Shown here piece after piece: positions 46,219-56,136 of a stretch of 56,136 nt of DNA. Every line of letters begins with the position of its first letter. Position 1 is the stretch's first letter. This DNA comes from Folioceros fuciformis (Eukaryota > Anthocerotophyta > Anthocerotopsida > Anthocerotales), in NCBI GenBank assembly GCA_049999805.1, contig JBNGIO010006235.1, forward strand, positions 20,294-76,429, in the 5' to 3' direction. The notes beneath the pieces were generated by a model. That model saw only the letters and a list, made by a program, of their open reading frames with translations, searched no databases and was not told the origin of the DNA. The translations under genes and the position numbers were made by a program.

Positions 46219-46761
46219 GCCCCGTCCCGCCTTCCCGTGCCGGCCTCGCTAGCGCTGCTCGAAAACATAAAAAATCCAGAGTCCCTGGTGTAGAAATTCG
46301 TACGGCCTCGTTGTGCTTGTCGTAGTGTTGTCCTTATAGCACACGCAGCGTAGCTCTCGGGCTTGTTGCTGCATCTTCTTGTCTTCCTTCCGTGAGCTCC
46401 ATCCGCTCCGTACTCCCGCAGCCCGGTTCGGCCAGCTCTCGTGGAGAGTAAGAGGTGCGCACTAGAGTCCAGCGTGAGTGGGGGGAGGGCCAGCGCAGGT
46501 GCCTTTTTTTTCACCTGGAGTAGTGGATCGGGAGCAGGACTGCCTCGGATGGATTTGTGCTGGCTTGCTGCTCGCAATTGGTGGAGTAATTGGTGATTGG
46601 GAGAAGCAAATTCTCTGCATTGTTGCGTGTGATGTGGTGAAAGGAGGAGGATCAGGATTTTTCTCACACTCTGGCTGCGGCTTCTCGTCTTGGCGGTGAA
46701 GCTCGCTGACGCCGCGTCCGCCATGGTGGTAGCCGCGCTGCTGCGGCTCCTACGCAATTAG
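46219..46761 (+). promoter_or_regulatory. Promoter/leader region of the sulfate transporter gene
   Basis: No coding potential that fits the gene. A short upstream ATG frame (46723 onwards, beginning ATGGTGGTAGCC) ends at the TAG at 46759-46761, immediately before the main ATG, so translation may pass a small upstream frame. No TATA box is obvious. Confidence 0.4.
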
Positions 46762-49700
46762 ATGGACAAGTATCTGTCCCGGAGCGTGTCGGATATCGGT
46801 GCATTCTCCCGGAACCTGCCGGACGCCCGTGTCGCCGGGGGAGGAGGCGGACCACCCGCTTCTAGGTTTCAGTGGAGCGGCGCCATGACGGCGGAGTCGG
46901 AGACGGATGCCAGCTCCGAGGACCTGCTGCACCATGTCGTCCCGGATGATGATGCGGAGACGGGGAGCTGGAAGACGCTTGCTTTTCTGTGGCTGGCCAG
47001 GTTGTTCCCTTGCGTCACCTGGCTCAGTGCCTACGATTTCGGCGCCTACTTCAAAACGGATTTGGTGGCAGGCATCACGGTCGGGACGATGATCGTTCCA
47101 CAGGTTGGTGCCTGCCACACCACGATGATGGTCTCTTGTTTCGCATGCCGAGTGAGCGAGGTCGGGGAAGAAGGATTGATCGTCTCCCTGGCAGCGACGG
47201 AATTTGCGGGCCCTCGATTTTGTATTTTGCTTTTTCCCGGATGGATATGTAACGAACTTGGTTGCAGACAGCTGGGGTCCGGTTTCCAGCTTCGCCTCGG
47301 CAGCCTAGTGCTGCGCCGGCAGGTCTGCGCAATTGCCCGCGTTTCTTTCGAGGAGATATGGCTAACCGGCTGTGTTGCTTGGCCGCAGGCTATGTCTTAC
47401 GCCAAGTTGGCTGGCCTTCCTCCGGCCCTTGGCCTGTGTAAGATCGCGAGACTGTTTGAGTTGTGTGACTTGTGTGTCAACTTCCGAGCAATCGCTGCCT
47501 GCCGGGCAGCCAGCTGGCTAGAGTTGCATTGTAGAGCTTAGGGGGATCGTGTGTCCCGGTCATTTGACGAGGGTGTGGATCGCCCCGACAACCTCCGACT
47601 CCGTCTGACGCCTTTGGCTGGACATGTTGTGTGACGATCACAGATTCGGGATTTGTTCCCATCATTGCGTACTCGATTTTCGGATCCTCCCGTCAAGCTG
47701 CAGTGGGACCGGTCGCTCTGGTATCGCTTCTCGTCTCCAATGGGCTGGCACCCATTATGGCCGCGGACACGATGCGACGCGAAGCGGAAACTACGCCTGA
47801 TCTGTATGCGCGGCTGGCGATACTTTTGGCTTTGATGGTAGGAGTGATCGAGTGCATTATGGGAGTCGCAAGGTAATGGTTGGGGGGCCGAACTTGGGTC
47901 TCGTTGTCTTCATCTTCTTATTCTGATGTGAATGCGGATGATGATGCGTCGTCTCTTGGTCCATTGCAGGCTGGGATGGCTGATTCGCTTCATCAGTCAT
48001 TCTGTCATTTCGGGGTTCACTTCTGGATCCGCTATCATCATCGGCCTATCTCAGGCCAAAAACTTCCTAGGGTACGACGTATCCTCCAGCAGCGAGCTCA
48101 TTCCTTTGATACGAAGTATTGTGGAAGGCTTTGACCAGGTACAGTTCCCTTGAGTTGGTTTAGCAGTTTCCATGGGTCTAGCAATACAAGCTGCTTGTCC
48201 TGCGGCAGTTCTTCTTCTAAATCTCTTCACTTGCTCCTTTTTTTTGCAGTTCCTTTGGCAGCCGTTTGTCATGGGTTTCGCTGTTCTGGGTCTATTACTG
48301 GGCATGAAACATGTGGTAGGTTTGTATTTCATTACTTGCTTTACTGTCTAAGGTTTGGTTAGTACTGGGTATCACAGTTTCCAAATCACAACCATTAAAC
48401 TTCATTCTCGTCCGCACGTTGCAAGAGTCCCGCCGTGAGCTTTCCTGCTCTTCGAATTTGTGGTATTATGCTCACTTGACAGAGTCTGTGCAAATGCAGG
48501 GAAAGTCCGACAAAAGATTCTTGTTTCTTCGTGCGGGTGGACCCTTGACGGCGTTGGTTCTGAGCACAGCATTTGTCAAAGTGTTTAGGCCTGCCTCTAT
48601 CAGTGTGGTGAGACTTGCTTCGCATCCGGTGCACGGGCCCCATAAGGTCGTGTAAAGACTACTTGTCTTATTTTATTTGGTTTTGAGTTGCAGGTTGGCT
48701 CAATTCCTAAGGGCCTCCCACCTTTCTCCTTGAACTACACCTTCGACCACGTGAAAGATTTACTTCCAACAGCATTTCTCATCGCTGGTGTCGCCATCCT
48801 GGTGATTTAATCAATTGCCTCGCTTGGAACTTATGCACCTTGAAAGCTGTCTACTACACCCGAGCACCTTTGATACCTGCATTGTAACTTGTTATGATTG
48901 TGGGCCCCTTGCTATCAGGAGTCTGTGGGGATAGCTAAGGCCTTGGCAAACAAAAATGGGTACGAGCTTGACTCGAACCGAGAGGTAGGTCCACCCACGA
49001 CCCTGAGGGCGCTGCTACCCTGCTGACCTCGACATCAGTTTGATGCTGGCTTCTTCTGCTTGTTGCTTCCCTTGTCTAACTAAAGCCAGGTTCTTTGTGT
49101 ATTTGCCAGCTCTTTGGACTAGGAGTGGCAAACGTTCTTGGGTCGGCATTTTCAGCCTATCCTGCCACAGGCAAGACAACATCACATTATCATGCCGCGA
49201 GATTTATGAGATTTCCATTTGCTGTCAAATCGGAGTGGCGATGTTTAAGTGGATAGAAATGTCTTTCATCCTCTTCGTTGTCCGAGTGATGATTGTGTGG
49301 GACTTATGTATGGCTGAAGTTTAGGTCAAGACACGTCGTCCACAAGATTTGTCTGGTGAAATGTGTTTTTCCTTTGCCAGACGTTACCATCAACTCTTCG
49401 TAGCTCAGTTTTTACCATGACACACGTTTGGCAGGGTCCTTCTCAAGATCGGCCGTCAATAACGACACTGGAGCCAAGACGGGAATTGCCTCCCTTGTAA
49501 CAGCTCTTATAGTCTGCTTGGCACTGCTGTTTCTGACACCACTGTTCACAGATATCCCGCAAGTGAGGCAGATTATCCACACCTTGCAGTAGACCTTGTG
49601 GTGCTGAGGATTTAGTTGTGAGCATTTGTTTTTACTGCATTTTAGGTTGCAAAGGCCTTCTTTCATGATTATGCGTGTACTTTCTCTGCAGTGTGCGTTG

Positions 49701-51199
49701 GCGGCTATTGTGGTCTCTGCCGTCATTGGTCTGGTGAGACACATCCCGACAGGAGTATTATCTGGTCACTTTACCGTCACGATGTTCATCAATAGTCCCT
49801 TGGGCTTGGCGCTTTTCCTTTTGGAGTGAGGGATACGTCTAGTGTCTTGAGCTTGACCTGTTGCTTTGTGATAGGTTGACTACGAGGAAGCTATATTCTT
49901 ATGGCGTGTGGACAAGAAGGATTTCCTCCTTTGGCTCGCTGCAAGCGTCATCACGCTTTTCTGTGGAGTGGAGTACGGCGTGTTACTATCGGTGGGTTTC
50001 TTGCTATCTAGGTGTTTCCAAACCGCAGTCCTTAGAGCAGTGCAAATTTCCTGTTTTCTGGCTCACTAGGCCGCATGCCGTTGTGTTCTTGTCTTACGCC
50101 GTTGTCTGAACTCGATCTCTTGTGGCTCAGGTTCTTTTGTCTCTGGTATTCGTAATCTACCAGTCAGCAAACCCACACATAGGTGATCATCCGTCCTTTC
50201 CTCCCGCCCTTGGGATGTACACTTGGGTAATTGTGCAATTATTTGATAGCTGTGCATTTTGTGCAGTTGTTCTTGGCCGTCTTCCGGGCACGACAGTGTA
50301 TAGAAACAAAAAGCAGTATGCGGATGCCTACATTTACCATGGAATTGTAGTCATTCGCATCGACGCCCCAATCTACTTCGCCAACGTCAGCTATGTTAAC
50401 GACAGGTTTGCTGGCGTTCTCTTGTGCCCGTTTGGAAGGACGGGTGGTAACTTGAATTATGCACTTTTTGTGTTTTTGGTGTCTCATCGTCGTTCCTGTT
50501 TCCTGTGCTTCTCGGGGAGATGATCCACAGGCTCCGAGAACTCGAAGCATTTTCTGCGCAGCACGCTAACAGGGGAGTCGAAGACAAGAAGATCAAATAC
50601 ATAATTCTTGAGATGTCTCGTACGGGTTCTGACCAAGCTAGTGAACAACATGTGCTTTGTTGGGGTGCGTGGCATACTGGTTCTGACGTCCGTTTGCATT
50701 GCAGCTGTTACTCATGTTGACTCAACGGCGATACATGCAATCAAGGACCTTTATCTCAACTATAAGGCCCGACATATTCAGGTTAAAGTTCAGCCCAGAA
50801 AACTGTAGCTGTCCAGCGCGTGATGAAAAGGCTTGGCTGATGAACATTTTGTGTGATAACCCGACATGGCTTGGCTGATGTATACATGTCGTTTTGCAGC
50901 TTGCTTTATCCAATCCGAACTCCAAGGTTATGAAGTCTCTTGCCAGAGCAGGAGTCCCAGATCTCATCGGGAGGGAGTGGTTCTTTGTACGAGTACATGA
51001 TGCTGTCCAAGTGTGCAATTCCCGTTTGGAGGAGCGACTTAGACGAATGCATGCAAATGGCGCTCCTACTGAAGCATTGACTCTCAAAGAGGAGGAAACC
51101 ACGGAAAGTGGAACCTTCAGAAGTTCATCAAGCAACAGATTTTGGCAGGCAACACAACCGGAAACTGAACCGCTTCTCAAAGGGGCGGACAATGTTTAG
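46762..51199 (+). CDS. SULTR4-type sulfate transporter with STAS domain
   Basis: Seventeen exons join in frame to 713 residues: 46762-47103, 47389-47437, 47644-47872, 47970-48138, 48250-48315, 48500-48607, 48694-48801, 48919-48984, 49110-49170, 49435-49562, 49692-49733, 49875-49991, 50131-50182, 50267-50405, 50531-50619, 50705-50781, 50900-51199. Hallmarks of SLC26/Sul[81 protein letters not shown] and [16 protein letters not shown]. The C-terminal STAS domain has [20 protein letters not shown] and ends before [15 protein letters not shown]. The wording follows the plant SULTR4 branch, which in Arabidopsis exports sulfate from the vacuole; tonoplast location is therefore inferred. Intron 9 has a GC donor (ACAG|GCAAGA at 49171). 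All other introns are GT-AG. N-terminal 60 residues are variable. Confidence 0.95.
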
Positions 51200-51509
51200 C
51201 TAATACTCTGAGTGAACCGGAGCTGCTGAATCGAAATCAACACAATGGCGGATCACGTAGAGGTATAACCTGTAATGTGTATTAAAGGAATCATTGGCCC
51301 TAAGCCGCACTATAGGCTACCGTTCCGTGATGGTAATTTATTTGCCCTCTGTGAAATGTAGTAGTGTTCATCGAATTTAGGATTGTATTTTATTTAGGAT
51401 CCCTTTAAATGAATAGACATTAGATTGGAGTCCTCTATTGATTCTTGCGCAATTGGCCTCAATCCCTCATTTGTGGAATATGGTGTATTTTTTAGTCCTC
51501 CGGCCCCCT
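51200..51509. other. 3' region of the sulfate transporter gene
   Basis: No gene seen; expected to hold the 3' untranslated region. Confidence 0.5.
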
Positions 51510-52076
51510 CCGTAGAGCTAGATTGCTCATCAGTTGTTCCTATGCAACTAGATTGCTCATCAGTTGTTCCTATGTAGCTAGATTGCTCATCAGTTGTTCC
51601 TATGCAGCTAGATTGCTCATCAGTTGTTCCTATGCAGCTGTTCCTATGCAGCTAGATTGCTCATCAGTTGTTCCTATGCAGCTGTTCCTATGCAGCTAGA
51701 TTGCTCATCAGTTGTTCCTATGCAGCTGTTCCTATGCAGCTAGATTGCTCATCAGTTGTTCCTATGCAGCTGTNNNNNNNNNNNNNNNNNNNNNNNNNNN
51801 NNNNNNNNNNNNNNNNNNNNNNNNNNNNNNNNNNNNNNNNNNNNNNNNNNNNNNNNNNNNNNNNNNNNNNNNNGTTGTTCCTATGCAGCTAGATTGCTCA
51901 TCAGTTGTTCCTATGCAGTTGTTCCTATGCAGCTAGATTGCTCATCAGTTGTTCCTATGCAGTTGTTCCTATGCAGCTAGATTGCTCATCGGTTGTTCCT
52001 CCTATGCAACTAGATTGCTCATCAGTTGTCCCTATGCAGGAACTCTCCATAGAACTAGATTGCTCATCGGTTGTTC
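51510..52076. repeat. Minisatellite of 30- and 44-bp units, with an internal gap
   Basis: The basic unit is GTTGTTCCTATGCAGCTAGA followed by TTGCTCATCA (30 bp). Many copies carry an extra TGTTCCTATGCAGC (44-bp form). The array is broken by 100 N at 51774-51873. The last copy is interrupted at 52077 by telomere-type sequence. Frames through the array reflect only periodicity. Confidence 0.95.
51774..51873. other. Assembly gap (100 N) inside the 30/44-bp minisatellite
   Basis: Exactly 100 N flanked by the same repeat unit, so copy number is unknown. Confidence 0.99.
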
Positions 52077-52087
52077 AGGGTTTAGGG
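52077..52087. repeat. Telomere-motif insertion in a minisatellite unit
   Basis: In the last unit, GTTGTTC is followed by AGGGTTTAGGG and then TATGCAG, where all other copies have a single C between GTTGTTC and TATGCAG. So 11 bases of TTTAGGG-type sequence replace one base. Confidence 0.85.
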
Positions 52088-52249
52088 TATGCAGGGACAA
52101 CTTGTTCGAATAAATTGTTGGACTTCGAGGTGTGGGTTAATTGAGATTTATGGATTGCATAATGTGGATTGGGTTTGAAGATTTTATTATTAATTTATAT
52201 ATCAATTGTGGCAGTTAGCTTGAAGATATATATTGGTCGTGGAACTTGT

Positions 52250-53095
52250 TTGAAGAAAACAATAGGAAATGAGAACAAGTATTGGGTTGTGTAAGTTTGC
52301 TTGAAGAAAAAGGTAGCAAATGAGAACACGAATTGGGTTGTGGAAGTTTGCTTGAAGAAAAAGGTAGGAAATGAGAACATGAGTTGGGTTGTGGAAGTTT
52401 GCTTGAAGGATAAGGTAGGAAATGAGAACAAATATTGGGTTGNNNNNNNNNNNNNNNNNNNNNNNNNNNNNNNNNNNNNNNNNNNNNNNNNNNNNNNNNN
52501 NNNNNNNNNNNNNNNNNNNNNNNNNNNNNNNNNNNNNNNNNNTTTGCTCAAAGAAAAAGGTAGGAAATGAGAACACGAGTTAGGTTGTGGAAGTTTTGCT
52601 TAAAGAAAAAGGTAGGAAATGAGAACAAGTATTGGGTTCTATAAGTTTGCTCAAGAAAAAGGTAGGAAATGAGAACATAAGTTGGGTTGTGGAAGTTTGC
52701 TTGAAGGAAAAGGTAGGAAATGAGAACAAGTATTGGGTTGTGTAAATTTGCTTGAAGAAAAAGGTAGGAAATGAGAATAAGTATTGGGTTGTGTAAGTTT
52801 GCTTGAAGAAAAAGGTAGGAAATGAGAACATGAGTTAGGTTGTGAAAGTTTGCTCGAAGGATAAGGTAGGAAATGAGAACAAATATTGGGTTGTGTAAGT
52901 TTGCTTAAAGAAAAAGGTAGGAAATGAGAACATGAGTTGAGTTGTGAAAGTTTGCTTGAAGAAAAAGGTAGGAAGTGAGAACAAGTATTGGGTTGTGTAA
53001 GTTTGCTTAAGAAAAAGGTAGCAAATGAGAACACAAGTTGGGTTGTGGAAATTTTCTTGAAGAAAAAGGTAGGAAATGAGAACAAGAATTGGGTA
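52250..53095. repeat. Minisatellite of 51-bp units, with an internal gap
   Basis: The unit reads GTTTGCTTGAAGAAAAAGGT, AGGAAATGAGAACATGAGTT, GGGTTGTGGAA. Seventeen codons per unit keep frames open on the minus strand (NPTHVLISYLFLQANFH). About fifteen copies are visible with the gap 52443-52542 inside. No spacer sequences. Confidence 0.95.
52443..52542. other. Assembly gap (100 N) inside the 51-bp minisatellite
   Basis: Exactly 100 N, repeat units on both sides. Confidence 0.99.
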
Positions 53096-53339
53096 ATTTT
53101 CTACTCTTGAAAAAGAGGTGCAAAGTTCTATTGACTCTAAAGATAGGAGGAACAACTCAAACACTAAAGATAGGAGAAATAACTAGAGGAAGACACAATA
53201 CCAAAAGGTGTACTAGTCCCTTTGAACATCATTCTCAAAACTATCTACTACTCCCTAAATATCATAATGTGGAATAACAAAAGGCTACTGATCACTAGTG
53301 TCGAAGAAGTTTCTTGACTTGCGGTAGTTGTTATTCTAA

Positions 53340-54000
53340 AGAGTACGGTTGTCAATGCTCTTCGAAAAGCAATGGATACACGTTGTCAAAAGAAGGCCAC
53401 CATAGAAAAAAAAGGAAGAACCCATTTCTATTACTATGATACACCTTTGTGCACTCCTTAATGAACCTTGAAAAGTCCATGCCAATCATCCCATTGGTCT
53501 CAAGAGCAAGAGGGATGAAAATATGCCCGTCTTGCAAGAGAGAATACTTATGGACTTTGGCTCTTGCACAACCCTTTGCCGTCCATCTAGAGGTGTTGAT
53601 GATGACATGCTTACAAATTGAATTCTTAGTGGGATCTATGACAACCACACTAGCTACATAAACTTGTTGCCCCCTAGTGAAAAAAGGGTCCGCTCTAAGT
53701 AAAACCCTATTGCACAAAGTATGGACGCTTACTATACGAAAGAATCCCACATTCCCTAGCCATTGAGAACATAACATCCTCAATTGCATCATGAGTGGCA
53801 ATGGGGTGCCCCTTGACGGAACAACAAGCCAAATGAGACCTTGTGTTGATAGCCTTATGTTGATAATGACAACCCCACAATTGCATGTAGAAAGAGAAAA
53901 AGCCAACGGATGGGCCAAACCTAAGCAGAATCTCATCATGGTGGCAAAAGTTGTTGGTGCGATTCGAAATGCCTGAATGTAAGCTCAAGGCCAAAACGCC
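53340..54000 (-). pseudogene. Relic of the C-terminal region of a reverse-transcriptase-type element, copy 2
   Basis: Minus-strand peptides, in two frames: LWGCHYQHKAINTRSHLACC and THDAIEDVMFSMARECGIL (53880-53740), then SVHTLCNRVLLRADPFFTRG, VYVASVVVIDPTKNSICKHV, WTAKGCARAKVHKYSLLQDG and HIFIPLALETNGMIGMDFSR (53730-53460). Same block order as copy 1 at 37500-38400 but better preserved; the downstream 195-codon frame is unbroken. The VVVIDPT ... KVHKY ... ALET pattern recalls a PD-(D/E)XK-like nuclease tail of non-LTR-type polyproteins; that is inference. A frameshift between the two frames and loss of all upstream domains show it is a fragment. Confidence 0.55.
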
Positions 54001-54088
54001 AAGAGCCTACTCCTTTACTTGAATAAGCAAAATCTCATCATGGTGGCAAAAGTTGTTGGTGCGATTCGAAATGCCTGAATGTAAGCTC
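53923..54088. repeat. Direct duplication of a 64-bp unit at the 5' edge of the retroelement relic
   Basis: AAGCAGAATCTCATCATGGT and 44 further bases at 53923-53986 recur at 54025-54088 with one mismatch, separated by 38 unrelated bases. Confidence 0.95.
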
Positions 54089-54582
54089 TAAGAAATTACA
54101 TGCAGATGTAGATTTATTATAAAAATAACATTGTATATATTCAAGAAAAAGAGAGTAAGTAAAACATTAAAACTTAAACTTAACTATTCATGAATGGGTG
54201 TGACTATTACTAACAGTCGTAACCCTAGCGAAGAGGTAAGACATTTTAAACTATACACACAATATGAAACTGGATATAATATAACCCTAATCTCATTATG
54301 CCAACATCAATACTCCTTCACTCCCACTTGTTGGATTATGACGATTCGGACGTCTCCTCTTCGCCTTCTCTAACACGGGTCGAGTGTGAGACTGTGAGCT
54401 GAGCTGAAAGCTCCGCTGTGTGCATGTACTGGGTTGCGCCGACACCTTTGCCTTTAAAGAAACGCGATGGAGCGTATCTGCACAAACTTGGGTAGCAGGT
54501 GCGTCGCGACCCTTATAGCATCCCTCCTCGCTTCAAGTCCTTTATTTGTAAGCTGTTGGAGCGTAGGATCTCTGAGCTCAAG
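54089..54582. other. Spacer and promoter side of the AT-hook gene
   Basis: AT-rich to 54310, then average composition. I see no gene. Confidence 0.45.
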
Positions 54583-55453
54583 ATGTCGTCTTCAGCTACT
54601 GACTCCCCTCCTGCAAAGCGCCGTGTCTGCCATCGTGACAAGCTAGGGCGGTTTGTGAGCAAGCCGACTAGAACAGCCGCCTCCTCTCAGCAGCAAGGAT
54701 CGGCAAAGATGCCTGCTCCTGCTGCTCAAGGTGGCAGCGGCGGAAGGCGTTCGCGAGGGAGGCCGCGCGGCACCACCAAAGCTTTTCTTGATCAGCGGCG
54801 CTCGTCAGAGACTACAGCCTATAAGACAAAGGCTGCTGTTGCGTGTAAGGCAGCTCCCCGCAAGACGGCTACCCCTAAAGAGAAGTCTCTTTCAAGGGAT
54901 CAAAGTGCCAAGTTCCGCTTCAAAGCTGGTGAGTTCGCGTATGCTGATTCTGACTATAGGCCTACTGTGCCGATAAGATTTCCAGTTCCTACACACTCTG
55001 ATGAGGAAACCAAGATTGTGAGCCTTGGTTCTTTTGCTATTCCTTGTACCCCTCTGTGGTATAAGTGCCCTTACACCCATCTGAAGATGATACGAGTGAG
55101 GATAGAGCACTGCCGCGAGTATCAGCGCCATGTGGTCAGCTTTTACAGTAAGTGTTCCCTGTCTACTTTTATGTCAGCATCCCCATTGCTTTCTTCTCAC
55201 AGTTCTCTAACAAGCTCCCACTTGCCCTGCAGGATCTGAACTAAGGCTGGAGGAAGAGCACAGCCTTGAGACTGAGGAGAGGATCTCCTACGTGGAGCGT
55301 AGGAAGAGAAACTCTCCAAGATCGGATGAGAGCTTCACCACTCCTTCCGAACATGATCCTGATTCCTCTGAGCCTGATTCCTTTGGCAGTCGTGCAAGTG
55401 TGGCTGTAAATAGTGTGGAAGAAAACAGCGTAGACTGGGGATATGACTGGTAG
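54583..55453 (+). CDS. Small basic AT-hook protein of unknown family
   Basis: Two exons, 54583-55147 and 55233-55453, join in phase (261 residues); the intron starts GTAAGT and ends CTGCAG. The ATG at 54583 begins MSSSATDSPPAKRRVCHRDK; the frame extends upstream only through a GTG. Residues about 45-60 contain RRSRGRPRGTTK, a canonical AT-hook core (RGRPRG) that binds the minor groove of AT-rich DNA. Residues about 110-190 look folded (KFRFKAGEFAYADSDYRPTV, then CPYTHLKMIRVRIEHCREYQ). The tail is acidic and Ser-rich and ends NSVDWGYDW. The gene ends 9 bases before the reading frame of an opposite-strand copia remnant, so it may be an element-borne or captured gene; no LTR is visible to prove that. 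Confidence 0.65.
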
Positions 55454-55462
55454 TTTGGGTCA

Positions 55463-56136
55463 CTAAACTGCAGGACTGAGGAAGTCATTCGGCTTCCCCA
55501 TTCCTAAACATTTCATGTGCCTCTCGTGCAGCTCCCTACCTAGGGCTTTTGTCATAATATCTGCTGGATTTTCTGCTGTTGGCACATACTCAAGTATAAC
55601 CTGTCCACTCTTAATCAAGTCTCTGATGAAATGATACTCCACCTCAACGTGTTTTGTCCGTGAGTGATGCACAGGGTTTTGTGCAAGGTTTATAGAACCC
55701 TGACTGTCTGTTTTGATCACTGTGCAGGTGGGGTGAGGTAGTCCGAGTTCATTGAAAAGCAGCTTGCACCAAGCAATTTCTTTAGAAGCGGCTGTGAGGA
55801 CACGGTACCCTAAACCCTAAACCCTTCTTTGCTTGAAAGAGCAACCGTTGGTTGCTTCTTGCTGGACCAACAGATTGGTCCCCCAGCAAACATGACGATA
55901 TATCCAGAGACAGATCTTCTACTGTCTATGTCACCAGCGTAGTCTGAATCGGTATATACATCCAGTTCAAGGGAGGCATCAGGTTTGTATTTGTAAACGA
56001 TTCCATACTGTGCTGTCCCCTTTAAGTATCGAAATACCCTCTTAACACAAGTCCAGTGCTCCTGTGCAGGGTTTTCCAAGTATTGTGAGAGCACACTTGT
56101 GGAATATGCCACTTCAGGACGAGTAGTGTTTGCTGC
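55463..56136 (-). mobile_element. Ty1/copia retrotransposon remnant (end of RT and RNase H)
   Basis: On the minus strand, from the window edge, the frame reads VAYSTSVLSQYLENPAQEHW, TCVKRVFRYLKGTAQYGIVY, then DVYTDSDYAGDIDSRRSVSG and WSSKKQPTVALSSKE, the RT connection and RNase H region of copia polyproteins. After a break at 55808-55824 the frame resumes with YRVLTAASKEIAWCKLLFNE, then TDSQGSINLAQNPVHHSRTK, YHFIRDLIKSGQVILEYVPT and the usual ADIMTKALGRELH end. The RNase H catalytic acids (D in TDSDYAGD and in KTDSQGS) are there, but the frame is cut by telomere-like sequence, and no 3' LTR is visible beyond the stop. The 5' part lies outside the window. Confidence 0.9.
55808..55824. repeat. 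Telomere-repeat insertion inside the copia RNase H gene
   Basis: CCCTAAACCCTAAACCC (plus strand) sits exactly between the codons for SSKE and YRVL, where copia proteins have EAEY. So 17 telomeric bases replace about 6 original bases, shifting the frame and giving a TAG inside the repeat. Confidence 0.9.

Noticed and set aside
51668-52144. Frames with repeated SYAARLLISC-type peptides
   Set aside because: They only reflect the 30/44-bp tandem array and run into the N gap.
52195-53164. Minus-strand frames with FSFPTFFFKQ-type repeats
   Set aside because: Products of the 51-bp array; no start, no signal peptide, no splice support.
55800-55830. True chromosome end or subtelomere
   Set aside because: Only about 2.5 telomere units, flanked on both sides by the same copia gene, so it is an internal insertion.

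Overview
This is a stretch of a nuclear genome from a land plant, most likely a seedless one (bryophyte or lycophyte grade). The evidence is spliced genes with short GT-AG introns (about 75-300 bp), plant-only families (SULTR4-type sulfate transporter, X8/CBM43 cell-wall protein, BAG1-4-type co-chaperone, M-type MADS box, PLS-type PPR remnants), Arabidopsis-type telomere motifs (TTTAGGG), a ROCO/COR-family relic of the kind expanded in mosses and Selaginella, and a cAMP-dependent protein kinase regulatory subunit, a gene absent from flowering plants as far as I know. I cannot fix the species.

Layout: 1-1.4 kb partial membrane protein; 4.1-5.5 kb BAG co-chaperone; 6.4-7.5 kb SWIM/RING ubiquitin-ligase-like gene followed by a decayed tandem copy of its own 3' end; 9.3-10.5 kb (minus) secreted X8 protein with a degenerate half GH17 domain; 12.4-16.1 kb pseudogene zone (a fragment of the 5' end of the PKA regulatory subunit gene, then PPR relics on both strands); 17.1-19.4 kb AT-rich ROCO pseudogene; 21.2-25.4 kb hairpins, a MADS-box gene and tandem arrays; 25.4-28.6 kb PPR fragment and PKA regulatory subunit gene; 29.0-32.1 kb (minus) organellar-type methionyl-tRNA synthetase; 32.6-36.2 kb (minus) large low-complexity protein; 37.5-38.4 kb retroelement relic; 39.3-40.4 kb extensin-like gene; 42.1-44.1 kb possible foldback DNA element with a coiled-coil protein gene; 46.8-51.2 kb SULTR4 sulfate transporter (17 exons); 51.5-53.1 kb minisatellites; 53.3-54.0 kb second retroelement relic; 54.6-55.5 kb AT-hook protein; 55.5-56.1 kb Ty1/copia remnant.

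The genes do not form an operon-like or pathway unit; they are ordinary housekeeping and regulatory plant genes separated by repeat-rich spacers. The most notable things are the complete PKA-R core (pseudosubstrate plus two cAMP sites) with a duplicated 5' fragment 13 kb away, two GC-AG introns, and two places where short telomere-repeat sequence interrupts an otherwise recognisable sequence (a copia RNase H frame and a 30-bp minisatellite), which looks like telomeric filler at repaired breaks. Four 100-N placeholders mark assembly gaps; three lie inside tandem repeats and the fourth in a GC-rich low-complexity stretch.
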